Part shown: one piece after another, positions 19,373 to 28,136 of the stretch | How positions within the stretch are numbered: the stretch's first letter is position 1 | How the letters are laid out: the number at the start of each line of letters is the position of its first letter | Source: Sphingomonas sp. MA1305 | Lineage (GTDB): Bacteria; Pseudomonadota; Alphaproteobacteria; Sphingomonadales; Sphingomonadaceae | Assembly (NCBI RefSeq): GCF_016107325.1 | Contig: NZ_RCVT01000006.1 | Location: 62,001 to 126,000, forward strand | Direction: 5' to 3' | DNA: 64,000 bases | Position numbers and translations under genes: made by a program | Notes under the pieces: model-generated | What the model was told of the DNA's origin: nothing | The model's database searches: none | Seen by the model: only the letters and a program-made list of their open reading frames with translations

Positions 19373-19391
19373 CTAACCGTCGTTTAACCGT
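19373..19391 (+). promoter_or_regulatory. CtrA-like box before PEP-CTERM gene
   Basis: CTAA-N7-TTAACC (CTAACCGTCGTTTAACCGT), 76-90 bases before the ATG at 19463. The TAACCGT unit repeats with an 11-base period. It matches the alphaproteobacterial CtrA consensus TTAA-N7-TTAA at seven of eight fixed positions. TAATAAT follows at once and could be a -10 element. Confidence 0.5.
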
Positions 19392-19462
19392 AATAATGCT
19401 GACCTAAATCGGCCGCCCCACGGGTCTGTGATCCGATGGTCACAGCAAGCCGGGGAAAGCCT

Positions 19463-20344
19463 ATGACACGCAAATATGTGATGACGATCTGCGCGGGCGC
19501 TTTTGCCGTAACGGCATCGCAAGCGTTCGCTGCGGATGTGCTGAACCCGGGGAACGGGGTGCCTTATGCCTTGACATCCAAAAGCTATACGCAGGATTTC
19601 AACAGCCTCAAGTCGATCACATCGGATCCGACCCCTGCCAATGCCTTACCGGCAGGCTGGCAGACGTTCGAAAGCGGCAGCGCTGCCGACGGCGCTTACC
19701 AGTTCGGCACATCGGGCAGTAATACACCAGGAATCTGGAGCTTTGGCTTGACCGGCGATCGCGCGCTCGGGGGCCATGCCAGCACGTCGGTGCCGCTGAT
19801 TTACTTCGGTGCGCTTTTCCAGAACGATCTGGGTAGCACGATCGACGCGCTCGATATCAGCTATACGGGCGAGCAATGGCAAAAGGGCTATAATCGCGCG
19901 ACCGCTCGCTTCGAATATTCTCTCGACGCGACCAGCATCAATAACGGCACTTGGCTGTCGTTCGGCGACCTTGATTTCACTGCACCGAACGCTGTGCCCT
20001 ATACGGGCAGCCAATTTGGCATAACCCAGACCAACGGCAATGCTGCCGCCTACCGCACATCATTGAGCGGCGTTATCGGCGGTCTGTCGATCGCCGCAGG
20101 CGGCACATTCGCAATCCGCTGGGTTCTCCACGATATCGATCCGGCTGGCGTCACGTCCGATGATGGTTTGGGCGTCGACGACTTCAGGCTCACCGCAGCA
20201 ACCGCTGCCGTTCCCGAGCCTGGCACGTGGGCGATGATGATCCTCGGCATGGGCGCGGTCGGCTTGGCAATGCGGTCGGTGAAGCGCCGGCCTGCCGCAT
20301 ATGCACGCCCTCATGCGGTCATCGGCAACATCGCATCCGCCTGA
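19463..20344 (+). CDS. PEPxxWA-CTERM sorted protein (1)
   Basis: A 293-residue exported protein. The signal peptide is about residues 1-26 (MTRKYVMTICAGAFA, cleavage after SQAFA). The mature part is rich in Gly, Ser, Thr and Asn with no recognised enzyme motif, ending in a sorting signal: VPEPGTWAMMILGMG, a hydrophobic helix and RSVKRR. The ATG at 19463 has GGGGAAAG in front; an upstream frame start at 19436 is less likely. Proteins of this kind are transferred to the cell surface by an exosortase, here probably the one at 35594. A CtrA-like site is upstream. It forms a tandem pair with the next PEP-CTERM gene. Confidence 0.88.
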   Translation: MTRKYVMTICAGAFAVTASQAFAADVLNPGNGVPYALTSKSYTQDFNSLKSITSDPTPANALPAGWQTFESGSAADGAYQFGTSGSNTPGIWSFGLTGDRALGGHASTSVPLIYFGALFQNDLGSTIDALDISYTGEQWQKGYNRATARFEYSLDATSINNGTWLSFGDLDFTAPNAVPYTGSQFGITQTNGNAAAYRTSLSGVIGGLSIAAGGTFAIRWVLHDIDPAGVTSDDGLGVDDFRLTAATAAVPEPGTWAMMILGMGAVGLAMRSVKRRPAAYARPHAVIGNIASA

Positions 20345-20453
20345 ATCCGAAGGCCGATAGGCCTGCTGGCGATTGGTTCAGCGGGCCTTGGAGCAAGTGG
20401 CGGGGGGCGCGCCGCCCTGTTCCGATAGGGGACTCACGGCAGGAGCGGCAAGG

Positions 20454-20471
20454 TTAACGACAGTTTTACTG
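20454..20471 (+). promoter_or_regulatory. CtrA-like box before second PEP-CTERM gene
   Basis: TTAA-N7-TTTAC (TTAACGACAGTTTTAC), 61-75 bases before the ATG at 20529, with one mismatch to TTAA-N7-TTAA. It includes the small palindrome ACAGTTTTACTGT and is followed by CATAAT, a possible -10. Confidence 0.45.
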
Positions 20472-20528
20472 TCATAATGGCGCGATAGAGCGGGACAGGG
20501 CGACACCGTCGCCTAAGGGAGACAGGCA

Positions 20529-21275
20529 ATGACAATCGACATACAATTCGGCCGCACCAAGGCTGCGTTCACCGGCATGATGGCGGCGGGGATGCTCGCC
20601 ATGATCAATCCTGCCGAGGCCGCAACGCTGGTTCAGTATGACTTTACCGGCAATGCCGGCAATGAAGCCACGGAAGCCGCGTCCTATGCGGCGGCCCATG
20701 TATCCGGCATCGCTTTCAGCCGCAGCGCCGGTCTCAGTGCGCCGAGCGCGGGCAATGCCTTCTCCTCTGCGAGTTGGAGCGTGTACAGCGCCGCCAACAT
20801 GACGGATTATCTGACGTTCGGTCTGAATGTCCTGGCGGGTTATACTGCGAGCGTCGACCAGCTTGTCTTTTCGTCGCGATCGTCCAACACCGGTCCCGGT
20901 GACCTCGCCGTCCTGGCCGCCGTTGATGGCGGCGCGTTCCAGCAGGTCGCGACCTTCGATCAGAATGCCGACGCAGTCGGCAATCACGTGCTGAGCTTCG
21001 CGCCTCTGGTCAGCGCGTCGAATGTGGTGTTCCGCATCGTCACGACCAGCACGTCGGCCGCCAATGGCGGCACGCTGGCCGGTGGAGGCACGTTCCGCGT
21101 GCAAAATTATGCAGGCACGCCGAGCAGCCCGTTCAGCATCAACGGCAATGTCGCGGCTGTTTCGGCTGCCGTACCGGAGCCCGCCACCTGGGCGATGATG
21201 ATCCTCGGCATGGGCGCAATCGGCTTTGTCATGCGTCGTCGCAAGACCGTCAATATGACTGTCCGCTTCGCCTGA
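20529..21275 (+). CDS. PEPxxWA-CTERM sorted protein (2)
   Basis: A 248-residue exported protein with a signal peptide (about residues 1-32, ending NPAEAA), a beta-rich Ser/Ala/Gly mature region and a C-terminal VPEPATWAMMILGMG, TM helix and MRRRK tail. No domain of known function was recognised. GGGAGACAGGCA precedes the ATG. It lies 184 bases behind the first PEP-CTERM gene and has its own CtrA-like site, so it is probably separately transcribed. A strong hairpin follows the stop. Confidence 0.87.
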   Translation: MTIDIQFGRTKAAFTGMMAAGMLAMINPAEAATLVQYDFTGNAGNEATEAASYAAAHVSGIAFSRSAGLSAPSAGNAFSSASWSVYSAANMTDYLTFGLNVLAGYTASVDQLVFSSRSSNTGPGDLAVLAAVDGGAFQQVATFDQNADAVGNHVLSFAPLVSASNVVFRIVTTSTSAANGGTLAGGGTFRVQNYAGTPSSPFSINGNVAAVSAAVPEPATWAMMILGMGAIGFVMRRRKTVNMTVRFA

Positions 21276-21284
21276 ACGGCGACG

Positions 21285-21317
21285 ACAACCGCCGCCACAG
21301 CATGTGGCGGCGGTTGT
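21285..21317 (+). terminator. Strong hairpin after PEP-CTERM gene
   Basis: A stem of about 15 bp (ACAACCGCCGCCACA with TGTGGCGGCGGTTGT) around a three-base loop, just after the stop at 21275. Only a TT follows, so termination might rely on the stem itself. Confidence 0.7.
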
Positions 21318-21513
21318 TCCATCTCGCCTTTCAAGCTCCGCCGCTGGGCTCGGCAATCATGCGAGCCGCGGATATCTACGGCAATCAATCCCACATTCCT
21401 GACCGTACCGAGGGTCCTGCCGGCGAGCGCAGTCGCGAGCGGTGCTATCGTTGCATCAGCGCCCGACATGCCGACAATCCTATCTGAAAACATGTCGACA
21501 AACGGAAGCTTTT

Positions 21514-22455
21514 CTATTGCGGCCGCCGCTCGTCACGGCCGAGATAGCGCAGCAGCGCCTCGGGTTCGTCGGTCTGGATCATCGAGATGCCGCCGGCGAT
21601 CATCCGGCCCCATACCGCCTGCGGATCGCGCAGCGCGTCGACGTCGCCGCCCATGCCGCGAACGAAGCCGTCCCACAGGCTGTTGCACCACAGCCGCCGG
21701 CGCTGCCGCTTCGCCTCGGCCGCGACGCCGGGCAGCTGCGCCGCATCCATCCGCGGCAGTTCGTAGCCGAGCGGGCGCCGCGCGCCGTCGTCCTGGCGGC
21801 GCATCACCGCGACCAGGTCGCTGCCCGCCGCGTCGGAGGCGCTGAGGATCGGCATGAACGGCACCCGGTCGTAGGACGGCAAGGCGGCGAGCGGCGGGTC
21901 GCCGATGCCGGCGGCATTCTTGACGATGACGCGCCCCGCCGCGCCGGCCCGCTCAGTGGCGGCGACGACCTCGGCATAGATGGCGTCCTTGACGTCGAGG
22001 TTGAGGACGATCCGCCCGCGCGCCTGCGCCAGCATCTCGTCGAGGGTCGGCACCCGCGCATCGGTCGGCGCCGCCCCCGCCCCGCCCTCATTGTCGCGCA
22101 GGTGCAGCGCGCGCACCGCGGCCAGCGTCAGATCGGCGACCTTGCCGTGACCGTCGGTGGTGCGGTCGACGCTCGCGTCGTGAAGGATGACGAGATGGCC
22201 GTCGCGGGTGCGGCGGACGTCGAGCTCCATCACGTCGACGCCGAGCGCGACGCATTGGTCGAGCGCGACGGGCGAATTCTCCGGCACGCTGGCGAGGCCG
22301 TGGCGCGGCGCAGGATTGTGGCAGCCGCGATGCGCGACGACGATCGGGCCGCCGTCGGGATCGGCGATGCGACGCGCGATCGCCGCGGCGCGATCGCCGG
22401 GTACGGCAGCGGGGGTGGGCTGGGCCAGCGCCAGCACGAACATGAGCAAGGACAT
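21514..22455 (-). CDS. Glycerophosphodiester phosphodiesterase
   Basis: A 313-residue secreted enzyme with a short N-terminal hydrophobic segment (MSLLMFVLALAQ). The GDPD TIM-barrel motifs are clear: VVAHRGCHN (catalytic His-Arg), SVPENSPVAL (Glu), VDVMELDVRRTRDGHLVILHD (Glu, Asp and second His; parts MELDVRRT and LVILHD) and DRTTDGHG. It hydrolyses glycerophosphodiesters to glycerol-3-phosphate and an alcohol, probably in the periplasm. ATG at 22455 is chosen because it falls 9 bases after the receptor stop, which places it in an operon with the TonB receptor and the ROK regulator. The last motif IQTDEPE is typical of the GDPD C-terminus. Confidence 0.9.
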   Translation of the reverse strand: MSLLMFVLALAQPTPAAVPGDRAAAIARRIADPDGGPIVVAHRGCHNPAPRHGLASVPENSPVALDQCVALGVDVMELDVRRTRDGHLVILHDASVDRTTDGHGKVADLTLAAVRALHLRDNEGGAGAAPTDARVPTLDEMLAQARGRIVLNLDVKDAIYAEVVAATERAGAAGRVIVKNAAGIGDPPLAALPSYDRVPFMPILSASDAAGSDLVAVMRRQDDGARRPLGYELPRMDAAQLPGVAAEAKRQRRRLWCNSLWDGFVRGMGGDVDALRDPQAVWGRMIAGGISMIQTDEPEALLRYLGRDERRPQ

Positions 22456-22463
22456 GGGATGCC

Positions 22464-25283
22464 TCAGAATTTCGGGGTGACGCGCAGGCCGAGCCAGAAG
22501 GTCGTCGGCACCGAATAGCTGTCCTTGAGCAGGTTCACCCCCGGCCCGGTCAGGCTGGTGATGCGATGGTGCGTGACGTTGCCGACCTGGCCGATCAGGC
22601 TGACCGCCGGGTTGACGCGATAGGTGGCGGACAGATCGACCTGGCTGCGCGGCGCCCAATAGAGATCCTGCCAGCTGATGTTGCTGATCACCGTGCGCAG
22701 GGCGCGGCCCTGGCGATTGTAGGCGGCGCGCAGTTCCAGCCCGCCGGTATTGTAGAAGACGGTGACGTTGGCGGTATAGTCGGGCTGGCCGACCAGCCGG
22801 TCGAGCGTGCGCGACGCGACCGTCGTCGCGCTCGGCGAATAGGGCACGGTCAGCCGGCCGCGCAGCAGCGCGACATTGCCGGCGATGCCGAAGCCGGCCA
22901 GCACCGGCGCGACCGGGCGCAGCGTGTTGAGGATCAGCGACCCCTCCAGCCCGCGGACGCGCGCGCCGGCGGCATTGGCCGGCGTGCTGACCGCGGCATT
23001 GGCGTAGGTGGTGCCGTCGAAAGTGAACGGCGTGACGTTGGTCAGCGTGAAGATCTCGTTCTCGATCCGCTTGTTGAAGGCGGCGAGCGACAGCTGGCCA
23101 TCGAACGGCGCGATCCGGAGGTCGGCCGCCAGGTCGAGATTGTTCGACAGCCGCGGGCGGATGTCGGGATTGCCGATCGTCACGGTGACGCCGACCGCAT
23201 CGGGATTGCCCTGGTCGTTCGGGTTGACGAAGCTGATCGAGGTGCGCGCCGCATAGGCGTCATAGGGCGGCCGGCCGAGCATGCGGCTGGCACCGGCGCG
23301 CAGGTCGATGGTCGGCGTCGCGTGGAAGGTCAGCACCGTCGACGGCAGCAGATAATGATAGGCCGAACCGGTCGGCCGGTCGACATAGACATAGGCGGCA
23401 CGTGCCTTGTCATACTGGCGCTGGCGGCCGACGGTGGATTGCGTCGTGTCGTCATAGTGCAGCCCGGCCTGGACGTTCAGCCGCTCGCCGCGCCAGCTCA
23501 TCAGCGCATAGGCGCCGAACAGCTTTTCGCGGTGGGTGAAATCGTCCTGGTTGCTGAAGCTCAGCTGGTCGGTGGCGTTATAGGCGCTGCGCGGCGCCGC
23601 CTCGACTTGCGCCCGCGCCTTGGCCGGGTCGATCGCGAACAGGTTGAGGCCGAGATAGGGCATGATCGCGTTGGACGGGCCGAGCACGTCGGCTATCTTC
23701 AGCCCCGGCGCGGTGGCGTTGGGCTGATATTCGGTGCGGCGGATGTCGAAGCGTGGCCGGTCGTCGGTATAGCTCAGGCCGATGGCGAAGCCGGCGCCGC
23801 GGTCGTCGAAGCCTTGGTTGAGGCCATAGTCGAGCCGCCCGGTGGCGATCCGGTTGCCCGCCCGGCGGACGTAATCGCTCGCCGGCCGCCAGTAGAGCAG
23901 GCTGTAATTGCCGACAGCGTTGTACGCCGCGGCGCTGATCGGGAAACGCTGGTCGAGCGCCGACGTGTCGTAGGTGAAGGCATAGTCGCCGGTCGCGTTG
24001 ATCGTCGCGCCGCTGCCGGTCGTGGTCGTCGCTACCGCCGCGGGGCGGGTGATGTTGGTGGCATATTTGACCATGAAGATCGGCTCGACATAGGTCGCGT
24101 TGGAGATCGACGCGCGGCCGCTGAGCAGCTGGCCGGCGCCTGGGCGCCAGTTGAAGCCGGCCTGGCCGACGCGGGTGCGCGCGGTGGTGATCTGGTTGGC
24201 ATAGCCGACCTCGACGTCGCCGCCCGGATAGGAGCCGGAGGTCGCGGTCTGGTTGAAGACGCGGTTGCGGTTGCGCGGATCGATGATGATCTCGTTGCGC
24301 TCCATATTGTCGCGGAACACGTAATAGCCGCCGGTGGCGAAGACGTCGAAACCGTCGCTGACCCGCGCCTCCAGCTTGCCGGTGATGCCGAACCGGTCGC
24401 GGCGGTTCATCACGTACCAATATTTGTCCTGCTGCGGCACCGCATAGCCGTTGCCGAGGTTGCTGCCGCTCTGCAGCACGCCCTTGGCGTCGTAGAAACC
24501 GTAATGGACCGTGTCGGTGGTCATATGGGTTTCGGTGTAGCTCGACAGCGTCTGGTAATTGGCCGACAGCGTCGCACCGAACTGATGCGCCGCGCCGAAC
24601 GTCGTGCTGCCCGTCGCGATCAGCCGATAGCCGGGATCGCGCTGGTCGCGCGGCTTGCCGGTGTCGCCGGCATGGCCGAGCGAGGCCTCCATCGTGAAGA
24701 ACGGCTTGCCGCCCTGGGCGAAGGCCGAGCGCGTCTTGAGGTTGATCGCGCCGCCCGTCGCATTGGGGTCGAGATCGGCGGAGAAGGTCTTCACCACCTG
24801 GATCTCGCTGACCATCGACGCGGGCAGAATGTCGAGCCGGACGCCGCGGGTGATCGAGCCCAGGGTGCCATTGGGCGTGCCCGGCGAGGCGATCGTCAGC
24901 CCGTCGATGGTGACGTTGTTGTAGCTCGGCCCCAGCCCGCGCAGCACCGGCGTCGCCGCCTCGTCGCGGGGATGTTCGTTGTCGGTCGCCGGCAGCACCG
25001 ACAGGCCGGGGACGCGGCGCAGCGCCTCGACGATCGTCGTGTCGGGCAGCGCGCGCACGTCGGTGGCGCTGACCACGTCGACGATGTTGGTGGCGCGGCG
25101 CTTGCTCTCGATCGCGGCGGCATTGGCGCGGCGGATGCCGGTGACGACGATGTTGCCCTCCGCATGGCGCGGTGCATCGGCATCGTCCTGGGCCGGCGCC
25201 GCGGGCGGCTGCGTCTGTGCGAAGGCGGCCTGCGCGCCGAGGATGAGGGCGAGCGCGGTGCTCGCCCGGACGATGATGGTCAT
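22464..25283 (-). CDS. TonB-dependent receptor
   Basis: A 939-residue outer-membrane receptor. The signal peptide covers residues 1-22 (ends AAFAQ). A TonB-box-like VVTGIRRA follows, then a plug domain with NIVDVVSATDVRALPD and VDVV/LRGLG segments, and a 22-strand barrel ending in an aromatic C-terminus (LGLRVTPKF). It resembles the large receptors of Xanthomonas and Caulobacter that take up carbohydrates and similar compounds. It is preceded by a GGGGGAAG ribosome site. The neighbours suggest the ligand is a phosphodiester, such as a glycerophosphoryl-substituted sugar, and that uptake is controlled by the ROK protein. These are inferences from operon structure. Confidence 0.92.
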   Translation of the reverse strand: MTIIVRASTALALILGAQAAFAQTQPPAAPAQDDADAPRHAEGNIVVTGIRRANAAAIESKRRATNIVDVVSATDVRALPDTTIVEALRRVPGLSVLPATDNEHPRDEAATPVLRGLGPSYNNVTIDGLTIASPGTPNGTLGSITRGVRLDILPASMVSEIQVVKTFSADLDPNATGGAINLKTRSAFAQGGKPFFTMEASLGHAGDTGKPRDQRDPGYRLIATGSTTFGAAHQFGATLSANYQTLSSYTETHMTTDTVHYGFYDAKGVLQSGSNLGNGYAVPQQDKYWYVMNRRDRFGITGKLEARVSDGFDVFATGGYYVFRDNMERNEIIIDPRNRNRVFNQTATSGSYPGGDVEVGYANQITTARTRVGQAGFNWRPGAGQLLSGRASISNATYVEPIFMVKYATNITRPAAVATTTTGSGATINATGDYAFTYDTSALDQRFPISAAAYNAVGNYSLLYWRPASDYVRRAGNRIATGRLDYGLNQGFDDRGAGFAIGLSYTDDRPRFDIRRTEYQPNATAPGLKIADVLGPSNAIMPYLGLNLFAIDPAKARAQVEAAPRSAYNATDQLSFSNQDDFTHREKLFGAYALMSWRGERLNVQAGLHYDDTTQSTVGRQRQYDKARAAYVYVDRPTGSAYHYLLPSTVLTFHATPTIDLRAGASRMLGRPPYDAYAARTSISFVNPNDQGNPDAVGVTVTIGNPDIRPRLSNNLDLAADLRIAPFDGQLSLAAFNKRIENEIFTLTNVTPFTFDGTTYANAAVSTPANAAGARVRGLEGSLILNTLRPVAPVLAGFGIAGNVALLRGRLTVPYSPSATTVASRTLDRLVGQPDYTANVTVFYNTGGLELRAAYNRQGRALRTVISNISWQDLYWAPRSQVDLSATYRVNPAVSLIGQVGNVTHHRITSLTGPGVNLLKDSYSVPTTFWLGLRVTPKF

Positions 25284-25395
25284 GCTGCTTCCCCCGTCCG
25301 TTATGGACGGAGGCGCGGCTAGGCGCGGTCGATGACGCTTTTAATTCGTTTCCTGAAAAAAAATCGGGAGGCGGACCCGGCCTGTTTGGCCCCTG

Positions 25396-26508
25396 TCAGG
25401 CGGTGAGGGCATGGATCGGCAGCATCGCCGCGCCGATCGCCACCGCGGTGCTGCCCAGTGGCGAAGCATGGATGGCCGGCGCGGCGCCGTGATAGCCCGG
25501 TGTCGTCCAGCCGCGCAGGCGCTCGGCCAGGCCGGTCAGCGGGGCGTCGGGCAGCGCGCCGGAGATCACCACCGCACCCGGATCGAGCCAGGCCACGCCC
25601 GCCTCGATGCCGTGGCGCAACTGCCCGGCGACGCGGTCCATCCAGCCGGCGAACAGCGGGCCATGGTCGTCGAGCAATGCCGGAAGGTCGGACAGGCTGT
25701 GGATCGCGACGCCGGCGCGGCGCAGCGTGTGGAGCAGGTCGAGGCCGGAGGGGCGCGCGGCGGGATCGAGGAACAGCCGCCCGACCTCGCCGGCATTGCC
25801 GTGCTCGCCGCGCACCAGCCGGCGATCGGCGATCACCCCGCCACCCAGGCCGTGGCCGAGGAAGAAGACGAGGATGTCGCGATAGCGGGTGATGATCGCC
25901 GGTCGGTAATATTCGGCGAGCGCGGCGACGGTGCCGTCATTCTCGACCCAGACCGGCAGGCCGAGAGCATCGGAAAAGAAGCGCGCCTGCGGCACGTCGC
26001 GCCAGCCGGCGACCCATTCCACCGTCCAGCGCCGGTCGGCCGCGGTGTCGACGACATAGCCGGTGCTGGCGATGCCGAGCCCGAGGAAGCGATAGGGCAA
26101 GATGCCGGGCCGGCCGGCGATCGCGCGCAATTGCGCGTCGAGCAGCCGGGCAAAGGCGCGCGGGTCGGGATCGTCGAACGGCACTTCTTCGCGGGCGAGC
26201 AGGCGGCCGGCGCAATCGAGCGCGACGATCTCCGCCCAGCCGGGATGGACGGTCGCGCCGACCGCATAGCCGCCCTCGCCGCTCAGCACGAGCGGCACCA
26301 TCGGCCGGCCGCGGCCGGTGCGCGTCGCGGGCTCTTCCTGCTCGGCGATCAGGCCGAGCGTGATCAGCTCGCGCGACAGCCGCGTCACCGTCGCATGGCC
26401 GATGTCGAGCCGTGCCGCAATGCGGCTGCGCGATGCCGGCCCGCCGGTGCGCAGTTCGAGTAACAGCCGCTTGGCGGCTTCGGACAGCAGAATGGCGGGC
26501 CGCGGCAT
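25396..26508 (-). CDS. ROK-family transcriptional regulator
   Basis: A 370-residue protein. An N-terminal winged helix-turn-helix (GPASRSRIAARLDIGHATV, about residues 22-40) is followed by a ROK sugar-kinase-like domain with VWVENDGTVAALAEY, FFLGHGLGGGVIA and RGEHGNAGEVG. The usual zinc motif CxCGxxGCxE, which should follow the last segment, is missing (FLDPAARPSG instead). It probably represses the receptor/phosphodiesterase operon and senses a sugar or sugar phosphate. It lies 112 bases upstream of the receptor on the same strand, so it may regulate itself too. Confidence 0.85.
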   Translation of the reverse strand: MPRPAILLSEAAKRLLLELRTGGPASRSRIAARLDIGHATVTRLSRELITLGLIAEQEEPATRTGRGRPMVPLVLSGEGGYAVGATVHPGWAEIVALDCAGRLLAREEVPFDDPDPRAFARLLDAQLRAIAGRPGILPYRFLGLGIASTGYVVDTAADRRWTVEWVAGWRDVPQARFFSDALGLPVWVENDGTVAALAEYYRPAIITRYRDILVFFLGHGLGGGVIADRRLVRGEHGNAGEVGRLFLDPAARPSGLDLLHTLRRAGVAIHSLSDLPALLDDHGPLFAGWMDRVAGQLRHGIEAGVAWLDPGAVVISGALPDAPLTGLAERLRGWTTPGYHGAAPAIHASPLGSTAVAIGAAMLPIHALTA

Positions 26509-26580
26509 CCCCCGCCGATATTTTTCCTCTGCGTCAAAAAAATGAAGGGGGCTACAGTCTGTCCTTTGCAGGACTCGTAG

Positions 26581-27243
26581 TCAGGGCAGGCAATCGTGGC
26601 GTTGTTCGACCTGATCGCCCTGCCCTAGGGTGCGGATCAGCACCGACATCGCCCGACAGCGCTGGCCGTCCTCCTCGCGCAGCGGCCCGGCGACGACGAA
26701 GCCGTGGATGCCGGCGGCATCGTCGGTCCATTCCTGCAGGTCACCGGTGGTCATGGCGGTCTTTATCGCCCGCGCCTGCGACGCCTCGCCGGCCAGCGGA
26801 TCGTGGGAACCCGGTGCATCGACCGCTGCAGCGAGCGGTGACGATGCCTCATCCGATGTCAGATGGTGCAGCCGCGGTCGCGTCCCCTTCTCGCTCGATG
26901 CGACATGAGACAGATGCGCCGTGCGGGCCTGGTGGACCACCTCGGGAGCACGGTTGCGGGGCGGCACGGGAATGTCGATGGTATAGGTCGGTCTCGCCCC
27001 GACCCGCTCGACCATCAGGCTGGCGGCGGTAAAGCTCAGCGCGCAGATCGCCACGCCGCCCAACGCCGCGCGTGGCGAGAACAGCAGCGACCGTTTGGGA
27101 GGTGCGGGGTCATGACCTCCATCGGCGTGAACGGCATAGCGGCGATGCCATCGGGTCAACTGCACGGTGCCGACCTGCAGACGCCAGCCGCGATCGACGA
27201 CATATCTGGCGCTGTCGCTGTCCTGCCGATCGTCCATGATCAT
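26581..27243 (-). CDS. Predicted single-span membrane protein, surface-antigen-like C-terminus
   Basis: About 220 residues with the chosen ATG at 27243 (27255 and 27237 are alternatives; the frame is open to 27357). A Pro/His-rich N-terminus is followed by a TM helix (AALGGVAICALSFTAASL) and an extracytoplasmic part. The C-terminal 55 residues contain LQEWTDDAAGIHGFV and GQRCRAMSVLIR, then Cys near the end. This W...G...CR...C layout resembles the C-terminal domain of 17-kDa-type surface antigens, but the match is weak. The function is unknown. It faces the PilZ gene at 27382 from a shared promoter region. Confidence 0.55.
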   Translation of the reverse strand: MIMDDRQDSDSARYVVDRGWRLQVGTVQLTRWHRRYAVHADGGHDPAPPKRSLLFSPRAALGGVAICALSFTAASLMVERVGARPTYTIDIPVPPRNRAPEVVHQARTAHLSHVASSEKGTRPRLHHLTSDEASSPLAAAVDAPGSHDPLAGEASQARAIKTAMTTGDLQEWTDDAAGIHGFVVAGPLREEDGQRCRAMSVLIRTLGQGDQVEQRHDCLP

Positions 27244-27381
27244 GTGCTGCCCCATGCGGTTCGGCCACACCGGCCAGGCATTTTCCCAACACCATTTGGT
27301 GTCGTCCGTCAGCGTCTCTGCCGCATAACGCAATGTCAACCATTTGCCGTGACACATGCCCGGGCATTGTCGGGGTATCGC

Positions 27382-27852
27382 ATGTCGTTCGTTGCCAAGC
27401 TTTATGAGGACGATCGTTCAGCAGAGCGCTATCCGGTGCTGCTGGACGGCACACTGCGCAATCCGCAGGCCGAGCCGCAGGACGTTGTCATCGACGACCT
27501 GTCCGCCACGGGATTTCGTACGGCGACGGCGCGTGGCCTTGCGGTTGGCGACACCATCACGCTCGGCATCTTCGGGGTCGGTCTGCGTACGGCACGGGTG
27601 CAGCGAGCGAGCGATGGCCATTACGGTTGCCAGTTCGTTGCTCCGCTGACGGCGGAGGAGCTCGCCTCCGCGCTCGCCGGCCTGGCGCCGCCCGATCCGA
27701 TCCGCTTCCCTGCCCCCGAACTGGGCGCCTCGGTTGCGGTCGATCAGCCGGTGCGCGAATGGTCGCTGTCGCCGCGCATGCGGGTGCTGTGCATCACCGC
27801 CGTGGGCGTTGCGCCGTGGCTGCTGCTGGGATTGGCCTGGCGGCTGATCTGA
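27382..27852 (+). CDS. PilZ-domain protein with C-terminal membrane helix
   Basis: 156 residues. The two PilZ c-di-GMP motifs are present: RSAER (RxxxR, residues about 12-16) and DDLSATGF (D/NxSxxG). A C-terminal hydrophobic helix (ITAVGVAPWLLLGLAW) would anchor it to the inner membrane. PilZ proteins transmit c-di-GMP levels to motility, adhesion and EPS production, so it may tie the surrounding surface functions to that signal. The open frame extends upstream to 26863, but that part overlaps the opposite gene and lacks similarity to anything. ATG at 27382 fits the usual PilZ size. Confidence 0.83.
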   Translation: MSFVAKLYEDDRSAERYPVLLDGTLRNPQAEPQDVVIDDLSATGFRTATARGLAVGDTITLGIFGVGLRTARVQRASDGHYGCQFVAPLTAEELASALAGLAPPDPIRFPAPELGASVAVDQPVREWSLSPRMRVLCITAVGVAPWLLLGLAWRLI

Positions 27853-28070
27853 TTTTCCTGCATCACGGTTCCTGATCATTGTCAGGAACTGTCTGGAAGC
27901 ATGACAGCGTGGCAAGTGAATGGAGTGACGCTGCCGGCATTGGCTGCGTGCGACATCAGCCATCTAGCGACGGTCGGCACTAAGCCGCGGTAAGGGCGCG
28001 GCTGATCCCGATGCTATGCAGCGGGCGCACCAGCCCTTTGGTCTATTGCGCTCAGCCTTATGCGAGTGAT

Positions 28071-28098
28071 CCGGCATGCCCGCGTTAGGGCATGCCGG
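28071..28098. terminator. Hairpin between convergent genes
   Basis: CCGGCATGCCC and GGGCATGCCGG form an 11-bp perfect stem around GCGTTA in the 284-base gap between the PilZ gene and the DUF1996 gene. No T run. The rest of the gap shows nothing recognisable. Confidence 0.5.
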
Positions 28099-28136
28099 AA
28101 GCCATCCATCGTGATCTCAGATGCCCCTCGCCACCA

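Noticed and set aside
19365..19385. TGGCAC resembling a sigma-54 -24 element before a PEP-CTERM gene
   Set aside because: No TTGC follows at the required spacing; the CtrA-like pattern explains the site better.
18000..19470. Attachment sites or a tRNA gene next to the recombinase
   Set aside because: No cloverleaf and no clear direct repeats flanking a defined element could be found by eye.
22566..25322. A 918-codon open frame on the plus strand
   Set aside because: It is the antisense shadow of the TonB receptor; the product is Arg/Asp/Gly-rich with no domain, while the minus strand gives a complete receptor.
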